Shown here one piece after another: positions 9,410 through 17,976 of a stretch of 64,000 nucleotides of DNA. The DNA lies in assembly GCA_002344795.1 (NCBI GenBank), contig DDUM01000020.1, positions 145,108-209,107 of the forward strand, in the 5' to 3' direction. The notes beneath the pieces are model-generated. The model worked only from the letters and a program-made list of their open reading frames with translations, was not told the origin of the DNA and did not search any database. Every line of letters begins with the position of its first letter. Position 1 is the stretch's first letter. This stretch comes from Flammeovirgaceae bacterium UBA2338 (GTDB taxonomy: Bacteria > Bacteroidota > Bacteroidia > Cytophagales > Cyclobacteriaceae). Made by a program: the position numbers and the translations under genes.

Positions 9410-10219
9410 CTAAACACGGGCTGCATAAATGGCGGGGTTCTGATTCAACAACGCGCACAAAACATTGTACAACCCAGGCATTTCTTTGTACAGCTGCGTG
9501 GGGCGTTCAAAAAAATTCTCAATGGCTACAGCAAAAAACTCGTGTGGGTTCTCGCAGGCATAAGGCCTGAAAAATCTAACTTGTGCGTGATCGGGAACGT
9601 CACAAACTTTAGCTCCGTAAGCATCCAGCTGCTCCAAAAGCCCTTCGTTAAAAAACTGGTATTCATCGTTTCGAATTATATTTTCAAGGCGCAGGGCATC
9701 TGCCAACTCATGAATCCCTAAATTAATACCATCTGGTGCGGGTTTAATGTAACTCAATACAAAACTCTGCCATGAAAGCACGATCATTCCAAAAGCTGGA
9801 TTCACCTCTCCTTTATGGAAACTTTTGGTGATGGATGAATAGTAGTCATTGGGGTAAATCAATATTCTCTTGAAATGAGATAAGTGTACATCCAATCCAA
9901 AAGTAAGTTGCACAGCTGTTGCCGAAATGAGCACTTTCATTTCATCTGTAACTCTATCAAAATTTCTCGGGATAAAAAATTTAGAATAAATGAAATGAGA
10001 AAGTTTTTGTTCAAACCTTGATCTATCATTCAAAGAGAGTTTGTTGTAGTAAGAAAAATACTTGGTTAAAATTTCACGATACACCAGGGGCATCGGCATC
10101 ACCTTGCTCCTGATAGAACCGGCTGAACGTACCGCTTCCCCGTACCCCTTCTGAAGCTCACCCTTATATCTGAATAGCACAATAACAACAACACCCGCTA
10201 TCAGAAAAAGGGCTGTCAT
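9410..10219 (-). CDS. mtfA: MtfA-like (M90 family) protein with altered zinc motif
   Basis: A 269-residue protein with an N-terminal hydrophobic segment (residues 2-16) and the MtfA/glucose-regulated-metallopeptidase fold region at about 50-260. In E. coli, MtfA is a zinc aminopeptidase that also titrates the repressor Mlc. The canonical motif is HExxH; here residues 170-174 read HELAD, so the second zinc histidine is an aspartate (codon GAT). The downstream glutamate region, PHEFFAVAIENFFERP at about 225-240, is present. The protein may bind metal through Asp, or may be catalytically weak. It sits 4 bases after glyQS and upstream of the dGTPase gene. Family call is good; enzymatic activity is uncertain. 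Confidence 0.75.
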   Translation of the reverse strand: MTALFLIAGVVVIVLFRYKGELQKGYGEAVRSAGSIRSKVMPMPLVYREILTKYFSYYNKLSLNDRSRFEQKLSHFIYSKFFIPRNFDRVTDEMKVLISATAVQLTFGLDVHLSHFKRILIYPNDYYSSITKSFHKGEVNPAFGMIVLSWQSFVLSYIKPAPDGINLGIHELADALRLENIIRNDEYQFFNEGLLEQLDAYGAKVCDVPDHAQVRFFRPYACENPHEFFAVAIENFFERPTQLYKEMPGLYNVLCALLNQNPAIYAARV

Positions 10220-10223
10220 TGTT

Positions 10224-11771
10224 TTACGCTATCTTTTTAATAAGCGCACTCATAGAGCAAGAATCAGTTAATCGGTCTTTTAATGTAGAAATATCAACAC
10301 GCTCTTGCAACATCGTGTCCCTATCGCGAAGCGTCACCGTGTTGTCCTCCATTGTTTGATGATCCACCGTTACACAGAATGGAGTTCCAATGGCGTCCAT
10401 TCTTCGGTATCTTTTACCAATGGTGTCTTTGTCTTCGTAGTAACAATTGAAATCCAACTTCAAGTCGTTTATGATTTCCATTGATTTTTCAGGTAGTCTG
10501 TCTTTTTTAATCAATGGCAGAACAGCCACCTTGTTGGGAGCGAGTGCCGCAGGTATTTTTAATACGGTTCTTTCACTTCCATCCTCCAATTTCTCCTCCG
10601 TATAGGCACTGGACAACACAGCCAAAAACATTCTGTCCAATCCAATAGAGGTTTCCACCACGTAAGGAATGTAGCTTTTGTTTTCCTCTATATCAAAATA
10701 CTGTAGTTTCTTGCCCGAAAACTCTTCATGGCTTTTTAAATCAAAATCTGTACGAGAATGAATTCCTTCCAATTCTTTGAAACCCATAGGAAAATTAAAC
10801 TGAATGTCGCATGCGGCATTGGCATAATGCGCCAGATTGAGATGGTCATGAAAACGATAATTCTCTTCTCCCAGTCCAAGTGACTTATGCCATTTCATTC
10901 TTTTTTCTTTCCAAAACTCATACCACTTCATCTCTTCACCTGGCTTCACAAAGAATTGCATTTCCATCTGTTCAAACTCTCGCATCCTGAAAATAAACTG
11001 ACGCGCAATGATCTCGTTACGAAATGCCTTACCGATTTGTGCAATGCCAAAAGGTATTTTCATCCTTCCTGTCTTCTGCACGTTAAGAAAATTCACAAAA
11101 ATTCCTTGCGCAGTCTCAGGGCGCAAATAAATTTTGCTGGCATCCCCAGCTACAGAACCGAGCTCTGTTGAAAACATTAGATTAAACTGACGTACCTCCG
11201 TCCAGTTGCGCGATCCGGAAATAGGATCCGCAATCTCCAAATCAATGATCAGCTGACGCAGTGCCTCTAAGTCCGGCTTCTCAATGGCATCTTTCATGCA
11301 TACGTTGATGTCATCAATTTTTTTCTGATACTCCACCACCCTTGGATTGGTGGTCAAATACATTTCAGGATCAAATGACTCCCCAAAACGTTTGGCCGCC
11401 TTTTCTACTTCTTTTTTTATTTTATCCTCAATTTTCGCTACTGCCTCCTCGATCAATACATCAGCACGGTATCTTTTTTTCGAATCTTTATTGTCAATAA
11501 GCGGATCATTAAAGGCATCAACGTGACCAGAAGCTTTCCAGGTAGTGGGGTGCATAAAAATAGAAGCATCAATCCCAACTATATTATCCTGTGACCTGGT
11601 CATGAATTTCCACCAATATTCCTTGATGTTATTCTTCAGCTCTACACCATTTTGCCCATAATCATAAGCTGCAGCCAATCCATCGTAGATTTCACTGGAA
11701 GGAAACACAAACCCATACTCCTTGGCATGAGCTATCACTTTTTTCAAAATATTATCGTCCGTATTCGCCAT
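10224..11771 (-). CDS. glyQS: Glycyl-tRNA synthetase (single-chain type)
   Basis: Class II aminoacyl-tRNA synthetase that charges tRNA-Gly, of the homodimeric single-chain type (515 residues), not the alpha2-beta2 type. The N-terminal region VFPSSEIYDGLAAAYDYG and the motif-2 block FRNEIIARQFIFRMREFEQMEM are diagnostic. The C-terminal anticodon-binding domain ends near SALIKKIA. I chose the ATG at 11771 (MANTDDN) over an upstream TTG, because that TTG overlaps the -7 promoter box at 11778-11785. It is probably the first gene of a glyQS-mtfA-dgt transcript. Confidence 0.95.
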   Translation of the reverse strand: MANTDDNILKKVIAHAKEYGFVFPSSEIYDGLAAAYDYGQNGVELKNNIKEYWWKFMTRSQDNIVGIDASIFMHPTTWKASGHVDAFNDPLIDNKDSKKRYRADVLIEEAVAKIEDKIKKEVEKAAKRFGESFDPEMYLTTNPRVVEYQKKIDDINVCMKDAIEKPDLEALRQLIIDLEIADPISGSRNWTEVRQFNLMFSTELGSVAGDASKIYLRPETAQGIFVNFLNVQKTGRMKIPFGIAQIGKAFRNEIIARQFIFRMREFEQMEMQFFVKPGEEMKWYEFWKEKRMKWHKSLGLGEENYRFHDHLNLAHYANAACDIQFNFPMGFKELEGIHSRTDFDLKSHEEFSGKKLQYFDIEENKSYIPYVVETSIGLDRMFLAVLSSAYTEEKLEDGSERTVLKIPAALAPNKVAVLPLIKKDRLPEKSMEIINDLKLDFNCYYEDKDTIGKRYRRMDAIGTPFCVTVDHQTMEDNTVTLRDRDTMLQERVDISTLKDRLTDSCSMSALIKKIA

Positions 11772-11777
11772 AAGGCG

Positions 11778-11785
11778 CAAAGATA
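11778..11785 (-). promoter_or_regulatory. -7 promoter box immediately upstream of glyQS
   Basis: Minus-strand TATCTTTG matches TAnnTTTG exactly. Only six bases separate it from the glyQS ATG, so transcription would start at or within a base or two of the start codon. A TTTA lies 19 bases further upstream, one base off the TTTG -33 element. Confidence 0.6.
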
Positions 11786-11841
11786 GCTTTACGAACGGAA
11801 GTATTAAAGATTGGACTTGTTAAAGAATTTCAATTTCACGG

Positions 11842-12504
11842 TTATAGTAATGCTTCCGCCAGAAAATCATTTAATGGCTTCACGGCTTTACAGCCTTCCA
11901 CCACGTTTTTTATAAATTTCTTGTCCTGCACCTCTTTATCAGTAAAGTAGTGCGATACGATAAAGCTCTTGTGTTTCAGTAAATCAAGATGAGGATGATC
12001 TTTTGGGTAGCCCTTGGGTGCGGTTTTCAGCTTATCAAAATCATCCAATCCGGCAAACCACGCTTTGAATTTTTTATTTTTCAATACCTTTTCAAACGCT
12101 TTGTAATTATAATCTATCTCCTGCCTGATCTTGGCAAGATGGGATGAGTCGGGCATGTAAAGCCCGCCCGCCACAAAACTTTTATTCCCCGGTTGAATGT
12201 GCAGGTAATAGCCCGGTTCCTGAATCATCTTCCCTCTAGGTGAGAAGCCCGCACCCATATTATTTTTATAGGGGCTTTTGTCTTTACTGAAACGCACATC
12301 ACGATAAATTCGAAATGACAATTTTTTAGGATTGAGTCCAGTAAGGCTTTTATCAAATTTCGTTAACTCACTGAGCAGTTTGGCGAGAAACTCATCAAAG
12401 TCTTCCTTAGCAGTAATGTATTTAGTTTTATTCTTTTCAAACCAGACACGATCATTATTCTTGGCGAGTGCTTTGAGAAATTTAAGGATATGAGAAAAGT
12501 CCAT
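11842..12504 (-). CDS. DUF2461 family protein
   Basis: A 220-residue cytoplasmic protein of the DUF2461/TIGR02453 family, recognised from its N-terminal pattern (FLKALAKNNDRVWFEKNK) and the central FRIYRDVRFSKDKSPYKNNMG block, which are the conserved signatures. A G-rich YYLHIQPGNKSFVAGGLYMP segment follows. There is no signal peptide or membrane segment. The biochemical role of the family is unknown. The gene starts 15 bases downstream of murF and is probably in its transcript. The same family occurs widely in Bacteroidota and in fungi. Confidence 0.85.
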   Translation of the reverse strand: MDFSHILKFLKALAKNNDRVWFEKNKTKYITAKEDFDEFLAKLLSELTKFDKSLTGLNPKKLSFRIYRDVRFSKDKSPYKNNMGAGFSPRGKMIQEPGYYLHIQPGNKSFVAGGLYMPDSSHLAKIRQEIDYNYKAFEKVLKNKKFKAWFAGLDDFDKLKTAPKGYPKDHPHLDLLKHKSFIVSHYFTDKEVQDKKFIKNVVEGCKAVKPLNDFLAEALL

Positions 12505-12519
12505 GCCTTTAGTTTTATA

Positions 12520-13806
12520 CTATAAATAGTCAATCACTTTTTCGAGAGCCATTCCACGAGAAGCTTTTACTAAAATGGTAGCCTCCTGAATTGGGTGTGA
12601 TTGGAGATACTCAATCAATTGTTCTTTTGTAGAAAAATATTTTGAAGTGTCACCGCCTGCCGCCACCTTGATTAGCTCTCCACACAGTAAAGCTTCATCA
12701 ATGCCATTTGATCTTAGCCATTCTGCAATTTTCCTGTGCTCTGCTTCGCTTTCACCCCCCAATTCATACATATCGCCAAGTATAGCCACCTTCCTATTCG
12801 CATTCATTCGTCCCAAACTTTCTATTGCCACTTCCATAGAACTGGGGTTGGCATTGTATGCATCGAGAATAATTGTGTTGGTGCCCTTAATGACTACCTG
12901 TGAACGCATATTGTCAGGAGTATAATCTTCAACCGCCTGCTTTGCTGCAGCGGGATCCACCTCAAAAAACTTTCCGACACACAGTGCCGCAGCTACATTT
13001 TCAAAATTATATTCCCCTATCAAATGGGTTTGAATCGTTTCTCCCTCTTCCGTTTTTATTTTTAAGTAAGGGTCAGCAGAAAGCAATTTGCAATGATAAA
13101 AGTCACCCTTTGCTGGATAGAACAAGGGAGATTCAAAACGCTTGCTCATGTTTTTTAACACAAAATCGAGGGAATTAATCCAGACAACGCCCTCGGTCTT
13201 GATAAGATGCTGATACAACTCTGACTTTCCACGAACAATATTATCATACCCACCAAATGTTCCAATATGGGCTTTCCCAATGTTAGTGATCAATCCGTGG
13301 GTGGGGTTGGCTATCTCGCACAGCGAGGCGATTTCCCCAAGATGGTTAGCACCCATTTCCACAATTGCTATTTCATAAGTTTTATCGATCGATAAAACTG
13401 TAAGTGGCACACCAATATGATTGTTGAGGTTGCCAACAGTAGCATTCACTTTGTATTTTTTACTCAACACCACTTTCAAAAGTTCCTTGGTTGTGGTCTT
13501 TCCATTGGAGCCAGTTAGTGCAATGATTGGAATGGTAAGTTGATCGCGGTGATAGCGGGCGAGTTGCTGAAGGGCCTGCAGTGCATCATCCACAAGTATG
13601 TACCGATCATCCTTCACCCATTTTGCCTCATCCACTACAGCATACGCGGCTCCCTTCTCAAGGGCATCTGCCGCAAATTCATTGGCATTAAATTTCTCTC
13701 CCTTCAACGAAAAGAATACCGAACCTCGGGTGATCTTTCTTGTGTCTGTTGAAACCTTTCCCGATTGAATGAACTTCTTGTAGAGATTTTTGATGTCCGT
13801 AGCCAT
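12520..13806 (-). CDS. murF: UDP-N-acetylmuramoyl-tripeptide-D-alanyl-D-alanine ligase
   Basis: Cytoplasmic Mur ligase that adds D-Ala-D-Ala to the UDP-MurNAc-tripeptide, the last cytoplasmic step before lipid I. At 428 residues it has the family length. The N-terminal domain contains STDTRKITRGSVFFSLKGE, the UDP-substrate binding region. The ATP loop is TGSNGKTTTKELL, near residues 98-110. The central domain carries IVEMGANHLGEI and the C-terminal domain starts around LDAYNANPSSME. The start gives MATDIKNLYKKF. It is divergent from the secreted FG-GAP gene, about 120 bases away, and sits upstream of the DUF2461 gene. Assignment as MurF over MurE rests on the short N-terminal domain and the NAN(P)xS motif. 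Confidence 0.95.
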   Translation of the reverse strand: MATDIKNLYKKFIQSGKVSTDTRKITRGSVFFSLKGEKFNANEFAADALEKGAAYAVVDEAKWVKDDRYILVDDALQALQQLARYHRDQLTIPIIALTGSNGKTTTKELLKVVLSKKYKVNATVGNLNNHIGVPLTVLSIDKTYEIAIVEMGANHLGEIASLCEIANPTHGLITNIGKAHIGTFGGYDNIVRGKSELYQHLIKTEGVVWINSLDFVLKNMSKRFESPLFYPAKGDFYHCKLLSADPYLKIKTEEGETIQTHLIGEYNFENVAAALCVGKFFEVDPAAAKQAVEDYTPDNMRSQVVIKGTNTIILDAYNANPSSMEVAIESLGRMNANRKVAILGDMYELGGESEAEHRKIAEWLRSNGIDEALLCGELIKVAAGGDTSKYFSTKEQLIEYLQSHPIQEATILVKASRGMALEKVIDYL

Positions 13807-13927
13807 AATATAATCCCTGTAATGATTAAATCACAGTATCTTGCAAGCTAAGATAACAGCGGGATACTGACCAACGTTATCAGTGTATAATTTACAAAAT
13901 GAGATTGCGTTTTTTCAGAATTCATTG

Positions 13928-16192
13928 ATGCGTTTAAGGGTCTTTTTCTTTCTACTGGTTTTGCTTCCGTTATCCGCATCGGCTCAGTTTACTTATGTAA
14001 TGGACCAAAGCATTCCTGTTGAGGAGAATGGCAAAATTTTGAAGATGCCCTGGGCTGGAGGGCTCAATTCAGCGCAAATCAATACCATGGACCTCAATGG
14101 TGATGGCATTGAAGACCTCGTTGTCTTCGACAGAGCTGCCAATAAAATAAGCACGTTCCTGAATCAGGAAAACGAATACGCCTACCATCCGGAATATGAA
14201 CTCCACTTTCCGAAAGAAATAAGCAAATGGGTGCTGCTTCGTGACTATAACTGCGATGGCAAAAAAGATATATTCACAGCCAATAGCATTGGCATAGCCG
14301 TTTATAAAAATATTACCGAACCCGGAGGCACGCTTAGTTGGGAAAGCCTGAGGTTTTTTGCGCCCCCCATTGCCTGTGCTCCTGCCGGAACACAAGGACT
14401 TTTTACTTCGATACTGTTAACTACCACATCCTATAGTGAAACAACTTGTTCGGATGGGTCAGTGGTTATTCGTCCCAATCAAACAAACATTTTTCCCGGC
14501 ACCAATGATATCCCTAGCATCACCGACATGGATGGCGATGGTGATTTGGATATTCTTCATATGCGATTTGTCAATCCCGGCACCGTGCAATACCATAAAA
14601 ATATGAGTATGGAAAACTTCGGGTCATGCGATTCCCTTGCTTTTGAAAGATTAGATCAACGTTGGGGTGATTTTGAAGAGTGTAGTTGTGGGGAGTTTGC
14701 CTTTGGCCAAGCTTGTTCAGCTTCGGGAGGCAAAACCAATCATAATGTAGGTAAAGCCATACTTGCCCTGGATGTAAACGGGGATGGGAATAAAGACCTC
14801 CTTTTCTCTGAAGAGGATTGTCCAACTCTCTATTTATTAGAAAATGAAGGCACCTCTGAAAATGCAGATATCAATAAGGCCGTTTCCTTCCCTCCCATCA
14901 AACCTGCATTCATGCCGCTTTTTCCAGCAGCTTATTATGAAGATGTAGATTTTGATGGCCTACCGGATCTATTGGTTTCACCGGCAGTATTTGGCCGAAC
15001 GGGTCTTAACAACCCATTTACAAACTCTGTCTGGTTCTATAAAAACACAGGCACTGCCCAATCACCCAACTTTACTTTTGACCGCAATAATTTTCTACAG
15101 GATGAAATGATTGAAGTGGGCGATTATGCCTATCCAACTTTCGTAGATGCAGATGGCGATGGCGACCTGGATCTTTTCATTGGTAACTATGCCAATACGC
15201 AGTTCAGAGGAGTGATTGCTCAGTATGAAAATGTAGGCACTGCCTCTTTACCCTCCTTCAGATGGATTACTGATGATTACCTCGGGCTATCCATTCTTTC
15301 TCGCTACAACATGAAGCCTCAGTTTGTTGATATTACAGGAGATGGCAATCTTGACCTCACCTTTCTGGCTTCAGAAGCCCTTAACCTTACCACCAACCTC
15401 TTCTACATTGCTGGCAACAAACCGAATGCCATTGGTTTTGACGACTTACAAGTAAAGACAGTCGATTTCACATTAGGCAACAATGAAAATATACTGCTGC
15501 ACGATATTGACCAGGATGGCTTAATTGATATTCTTTTAGGCAAAAGCACTGGCGCACTGGAATATTGGAGAAATATAGGATCTGTGGGCGCATCCAGCTT
15601 TACATTAGAAAACAACGCACTCATGGGGCTTTCGTCAAGCCTCACCAGAACAAATCTCAACACAAGCATTGCAGACTTGGATGATGACGGAAGGGAGGAC
15701 TTACTGATCGGGGATCAAAGCGGCAATCTTACTGTATATGGCGATTTTCGTGGCACTATGAATGCTCCACAACCCATTAACGAAATCATTTACGACTCTT
15801 TTAGTGAAGCGTATACCGGCAAAAATCTGGGCGCAAGAATAAAACCTGTGGTGGTTAACCTTTTCAACAGTGACAAACCGGCAATCTCAGTAGGAACAGT
15901 AACTGGTGGTATGGTGATCCTAAAAAATGATGGAGGACAATTATTACCAGACGAACCCGAGGTCACAATTTACCCCAACCCCCTTACCTCAAATGAGACG
16001 CTTTATATACTTACAGACAGGGGACTGCTGATGCAATTATTTACCATCACTGGTCAAAAATTAACCGAGCCTCTGTTTATTAGCGGAAATCAGCCCTATT
16101 CGTTATCAGTAAACGGAATGACTCCTGGGTTATATATTGCGCGGTTTCACTATGGAGGGAAGACATACGGCCAGAAGTTTGTTATCTATTAG
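13928..16192 (+). CDS. Secreted FG-GAP/VCBS repeat protein with T9SS sorting domain
   Basis: A 754-residue protein. I moved the start to the ATG at 13928, which puts the signal peptide MRLRVFFFLLVLLPLSASAQ at the N-terminus; the longer open frame adds 15 residues before it. At least eight calcium-binding loops of the DxDxDG type (for example DLNGDGIEDL, DMDGDGDLDI, DADGDGDLDL, DLDDDGREDL) mark an integrin-like beta-propeller made of FG-GAP/VCBS repeats. The last 75 residues (YPNPLTS to the terminal FVIY, with GLYIARFHYGG) form a type A type IX secretion sorting domain, so it should be exported and attached to the cell surface or released. Ligand unknown; adhesion or polymer binding is possible. 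Confidence 0.9.
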   Translation: MRLRVFFFLLVLLPLSASAQFTYVMDQSIPVEENGKILKMPWAGGLNSAQINTMDLNGDGIEDLVVFDRAANKISTFLNQENEYAYHPEYELHFPKEISKWVLLRDYNCDGKKDIFTANSIGIAVYKNITEPGGTLSWESLRFFAPPIACAPAGTQGLFTSILLTTTSYSETTCSDGSVVIRPNQTNIFPGTNDIPSITDMDGDGDLDILHMRFVNPGTVQYHKNMSMENFGSCDSLAFERLDQRWGDFEECSCGEFAFGQACSASGGKTNHNVGKAILALDVNGDGNKDLLFSEEDCPTLYLLENEGTSENADINKAVSFPPIKPAFMPLFPAAYYEDVDFDGLPDLLVSPAVFGRTGLNNPFTNSVWFYKNTGTAQSPNFTFDRNNFLQDEMIEVGDYAYPTFVDADGDGDLDLFIGNYANTQFRGVIAQYENVGTASLPSFRWITDDYLGLSILSRYNMKPQFVDITGDGNLDLTFLASEALNLTTNLFYIAGNKPNAIGFDDLQVKTVDFTLGNNENILLHDIDQDGLIDILLGKSTGALEYWRNIGSVGASSFTLENNALMGLSSSLTRTNLNTSIADLDDDGREDLLIGDQSGNLTVYGDFRGTMNAPQPINEIIYDSFSEAYTGKNLGARIKPVVVNLFNSDKPAISVGTVTGGMVILKNDGGQLLPDEPEVTIYPNPLTSNETLYILTDRGLLMQLFTITGQKLTEPLFISGNQPYSLSVNGMTPGLYIARFHYGGKTYGQKFVIY

Positions 16193-16272
16193 GCCGAAAA
16201 TCCAGTATAATGATGGCTCCGAGCCTCATATTTCAATAAGATGAAACTTACACGCTTTATTTTGTAGGCATA

Positions 16273-16304
16273 TTGGATAATTAGGGCTCTTTTAGCGATA
16301 TTTG
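16273..16304 (+). promoter_or_regulatory. Candidate promoter of the rpmB operon
   Basis: A TTG at 16273-16275 lies 21 bases before GATATTTG (16297-16304), which matches five of the six fixed positions of TAnnTTTG. Transcription would begin near 16309, leaving a leader of about 40 bases before rpmB. Confidence 0.4.
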
Positions 16305-16308
16305 CAGT

Positions 16309-16324
16309 CCCTTTTGAAAAAGGG
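16309..16324 (+). promoter_or_regulatory. Hairpin at the 5' end of the rpmB leader
   Basis: CCCTTT pairs with AAAGGG around a TGAA tetraloop. If the promoter just upstream is used, this hairpin sits at the extreme 5' end of the mRNA. It could stabilise the transcript or take part in ribosomal-protein autoregulation. There is no T run after it, so it is not a terminator. Confidence 0.4.
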
Positions 16325-16349
16325 CATTAATTAACCAAGAAAGAGAGTT

Positions 16350-16589
16350 ATGGCACGTGTTTGTCAAATTACAGGAAAAAGGACACAGACAGGAAACAAC
16401 GTTTCGCATGCGAATAACAAAACGAAGCGTAAATTCTATCCAAACCTTCAAAAAAAGCGCTTTTTTATTCCTGAAGAGGATAAGTGGATAACATTGAAAG
16501 TATCTACCAACGCTATTAAAACGATTAATAAGAAAGGTATCACAGCTGTGTTGAAAGACGCGAAGGCGAAGGGAACCTTTTCTGAGTAA
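16350..16589 (+). CDS. rpmB: 50S ribosomal protein L28
   Basis: A 79-residue basic ribosomal protein bL28. The N-terminus MARVCQITGKRTQTGNNVSH and the following NNKTKRKFYPNLQKKRFF are the family signature; length is normal. It is the first gene of the rpmB-rpmG-DUF4295-ftsY block, whose order is conserved in Bacteroidota. A purine-rich AAGAAAGAGAG precedes the ATG, one of the few Shine-Dalgarno-like sequences in the window. That is notable because Bacteroidota ribosomes generally do not use one. The upstream leader carries a small hairpin at 16309-16324. Confidence 0.97.
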   Translation: MARVCQITGKRTQTGNNVSHANNKTKRKFYPNLQKKRFFIPEEDKWITLKVSTNAIKTINKKGITAVLKDAKAKGTFSE

Positions 16590-16607
16590 TATTAAAAAAG
16601 TACCACA

Positions 16608-16790
16608 ATGGCTAAGAAAGGAAATCGTATACAGGTGATTTTGGAGTGCACAGAGCACAAGACCAGCGGCTTGTCAGGGATGAGCCGATACATCACTACT
16701 AAAAACAGGAAAAATACAACTGAGCGCATTGAGCTTAAGAAGTACAATCCTATCATGAAAAAATATACTGTTCACAAAGAAATTAAGTAA
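16608..16790 (+). CDS. rpmG: 50S ribosomal protein L33
   Basis: A 60-residue bL33. The sequence MAKKGNRIQVILECTEHK, then YITTKNRKNTTERIELKKYNP, is the family pattern. There is a single cysteine (in ILECTEH) and no CxxC pairs, so this is the zinc-free type of L33. It starts 18 bases after rpmB and ends 2 bases before the DUF4295 gene. All three small genes should be co-transcribed and end at the terminator near 16969-16995. Confidence 0.97.
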   Translation: MAKKGNRIQVILECTEHKTSGLSGMSRYITTKNRKNTTERIELKKYNPIMKKYTVHKEIK

Positions 16791-16792
16791 TC

Positions 16793-16948
16793 ATGGCAAA
16801 GAAAGTTGTTGCTTCCTTAAAGAAAATTGATGGAAAAAATTTCGCGAAAGTGATTCGTACCGTTCGTTCTGAAAAAACAGGTGCCTATACTTTTAAAGAA
16901 GAGATCGTACCCGCTGAACTGGTTAAAGATACTTTAGCTAAAAAATAG
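16793..16948 (+). CDS. DUF4295 family small basic protein (probable ribosomal protein)
   Basis: A 51-residue, very basic protein starting MAKKVVASLKKIDGKNFAKV, read directly from the DNA two bases after rpmG. It belongs to DUF4295, a family restricted to Bacteroidota and almost always found between rpmG and ftsY. I recall that the Flavobacterium johnsoniae ribosome structure revealed a lineage-specific large-subunit protein named bL38, and this family is the likely match, but I cannot confirm the equivalence here. Position, size and charge all fit a ribosomal component. Transcription should stop at the hairpin 20-45 bases downstream. Confidence 0.88.
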   Translation: MAKKVVASLKKIDGKNFAKVIRTVRSEKTGAYTFKEEIVPAELVKDTLAKK

Positions 16949-16968
16949 TATCCATTTAAAATTATTTA

Positions 16969-16995
16969 AAAAGGTCCCTTTTAGGGACTTTTTTT
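16969..16995 (+). terminator. Rho-independent terminator after DUF4295 gene
   Basis: AAGGTCCC pairs with GGGACTTT (one G-T wobble) around a short TTTTA loop, and the second arm runs straight into seven T residues. It separates the ribosomal-protein genes from ftsY, which starts about 30 bases downstream. Confidence 0.85.
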
Positions 16996-17022
16996 GTATC
17001 CTTTAGAATTCAATATCAAATC

Positions 17023-17976
17023 ATGTTTGGCAATCTGTTTTCCAAAGAAAAAAAGGATTCCCTGGATCAGGGGCTCAAGAAAACACAAGAAAGCTTCTTT
17101 GGTAAGTTGGGGAAAGCCATTGCCGGTAAGTCAACCGTAGACGATGAAGTACTCGACAACCTGGAGGAGGTTTTAATTGGATCTGATGTGGGTGTTCAAA
17201 CCACTTTGAAAATAATTGAAAGAATTCAGGCCAGAGTGGCCAGGGACAAATACCTGGGCACTTCTGAACTTGATCGAATTCTAAAAGAAGAAATAGCCAG
17301 CCTTCTTTCGGAAAACAACACAGTAGATTTAGATGATTTTGGCACACCTAAAAACATCAAGCCTTATATAATTATGGTAGTAGGCGTGAATGGTGTTGGC
17401 AAAACCACTACCATCGGCAAGCTGTCTGCTCAATTCAAGAAAAAGGGAATGAATGTGTTGCTGGGAGCAGCCGACACCTTTCGTGCTGCAGCCGTGGATC
17501 AACTAAAGTTATGGGGCGAAAGAGTAGGCATTCCCGTAGTAGCAAAGGGAATGAATACAGATCCATCTGCTGTCGCCTTTGATGCCGTAAAACAAGGTGT
17601 AGAAACTGGAGCAGATATTGTAATCATAGATACAGCCGGTAGACTCCACACCAAAGTAAACCTGATGAATGAGCTGACTAAAATAAAGAGGGTCATTCAG
17701 AAGGTAGTTCCGGAGGGACCACACGAAGTACTTTTGGTATTGGACGGAAGTACTGGTCAAAATGCCGTGATCCAGGCGAGAGAATTTACCAAAGCCACCG
17801 AAGTGACTTCCCTGGCGGTAACAAAACTTGATGGCACGGCAAAAGGAGGTGTGGTTATCGGTATTTCTGATGAGTTTAAAATACCAGTAAAATACATTGG
17901 CGTGGGCGAACAGGTGGACGACCTGCAAGTATTTAACAAAATGGAATTTGTCGATTCCCTTTTTAAGAAAGACTAA
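17023..17976 (+). CDS. ftsY: Signal recognition particle receptor FtsY
   Basis: A 317-residue SRP-receptor GTPase that docks SRP-ribosome complexes at the inner membrane. The four-helix N domain (about residues 20-100) is followed by the G domain: P-loop GVNGVGKTTT from residue 121, the DTFRAAA insertion-box motif, DTAGR, and TKLDGTAKGG near the C-terminus. As in other Bacteroidota, the long acidic A domain of E. coli FtsY is missing and only about 20 residues precede the N domain. It follows the rpmB block terminator and converges with the DUF6048-like gene, overlapping it by four bases. Confidence 0.97.
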   Translation: MFGNLFSKEKKDSLDQGLKKTQESFFGKLGKAIAGKSTVDDEVLDNLEEVLIGSDVGVQTTLKIIERIQARVARDKYLGTSELDRILKEEIASLLSENNTVDLDDFGTPKNIKPYIIMVVGVNGVGKTTTIGKLSAQFKKKGMNVLLGAADTFRAAAVDQLKLWGERVGIPVVAKGMNTDPSAVAFDAVKQGVETGADIVIIDTAGRLHTKVNLMNELTKIKRVIQKVVPEGPHEVLLVLDGSTGQNAVIQAREFTKATEVTSLAVTKLDGTAKGGVVIGISDEFKIPVKYIGVGEQVDDLQVFNKMEFVDSLFKKD

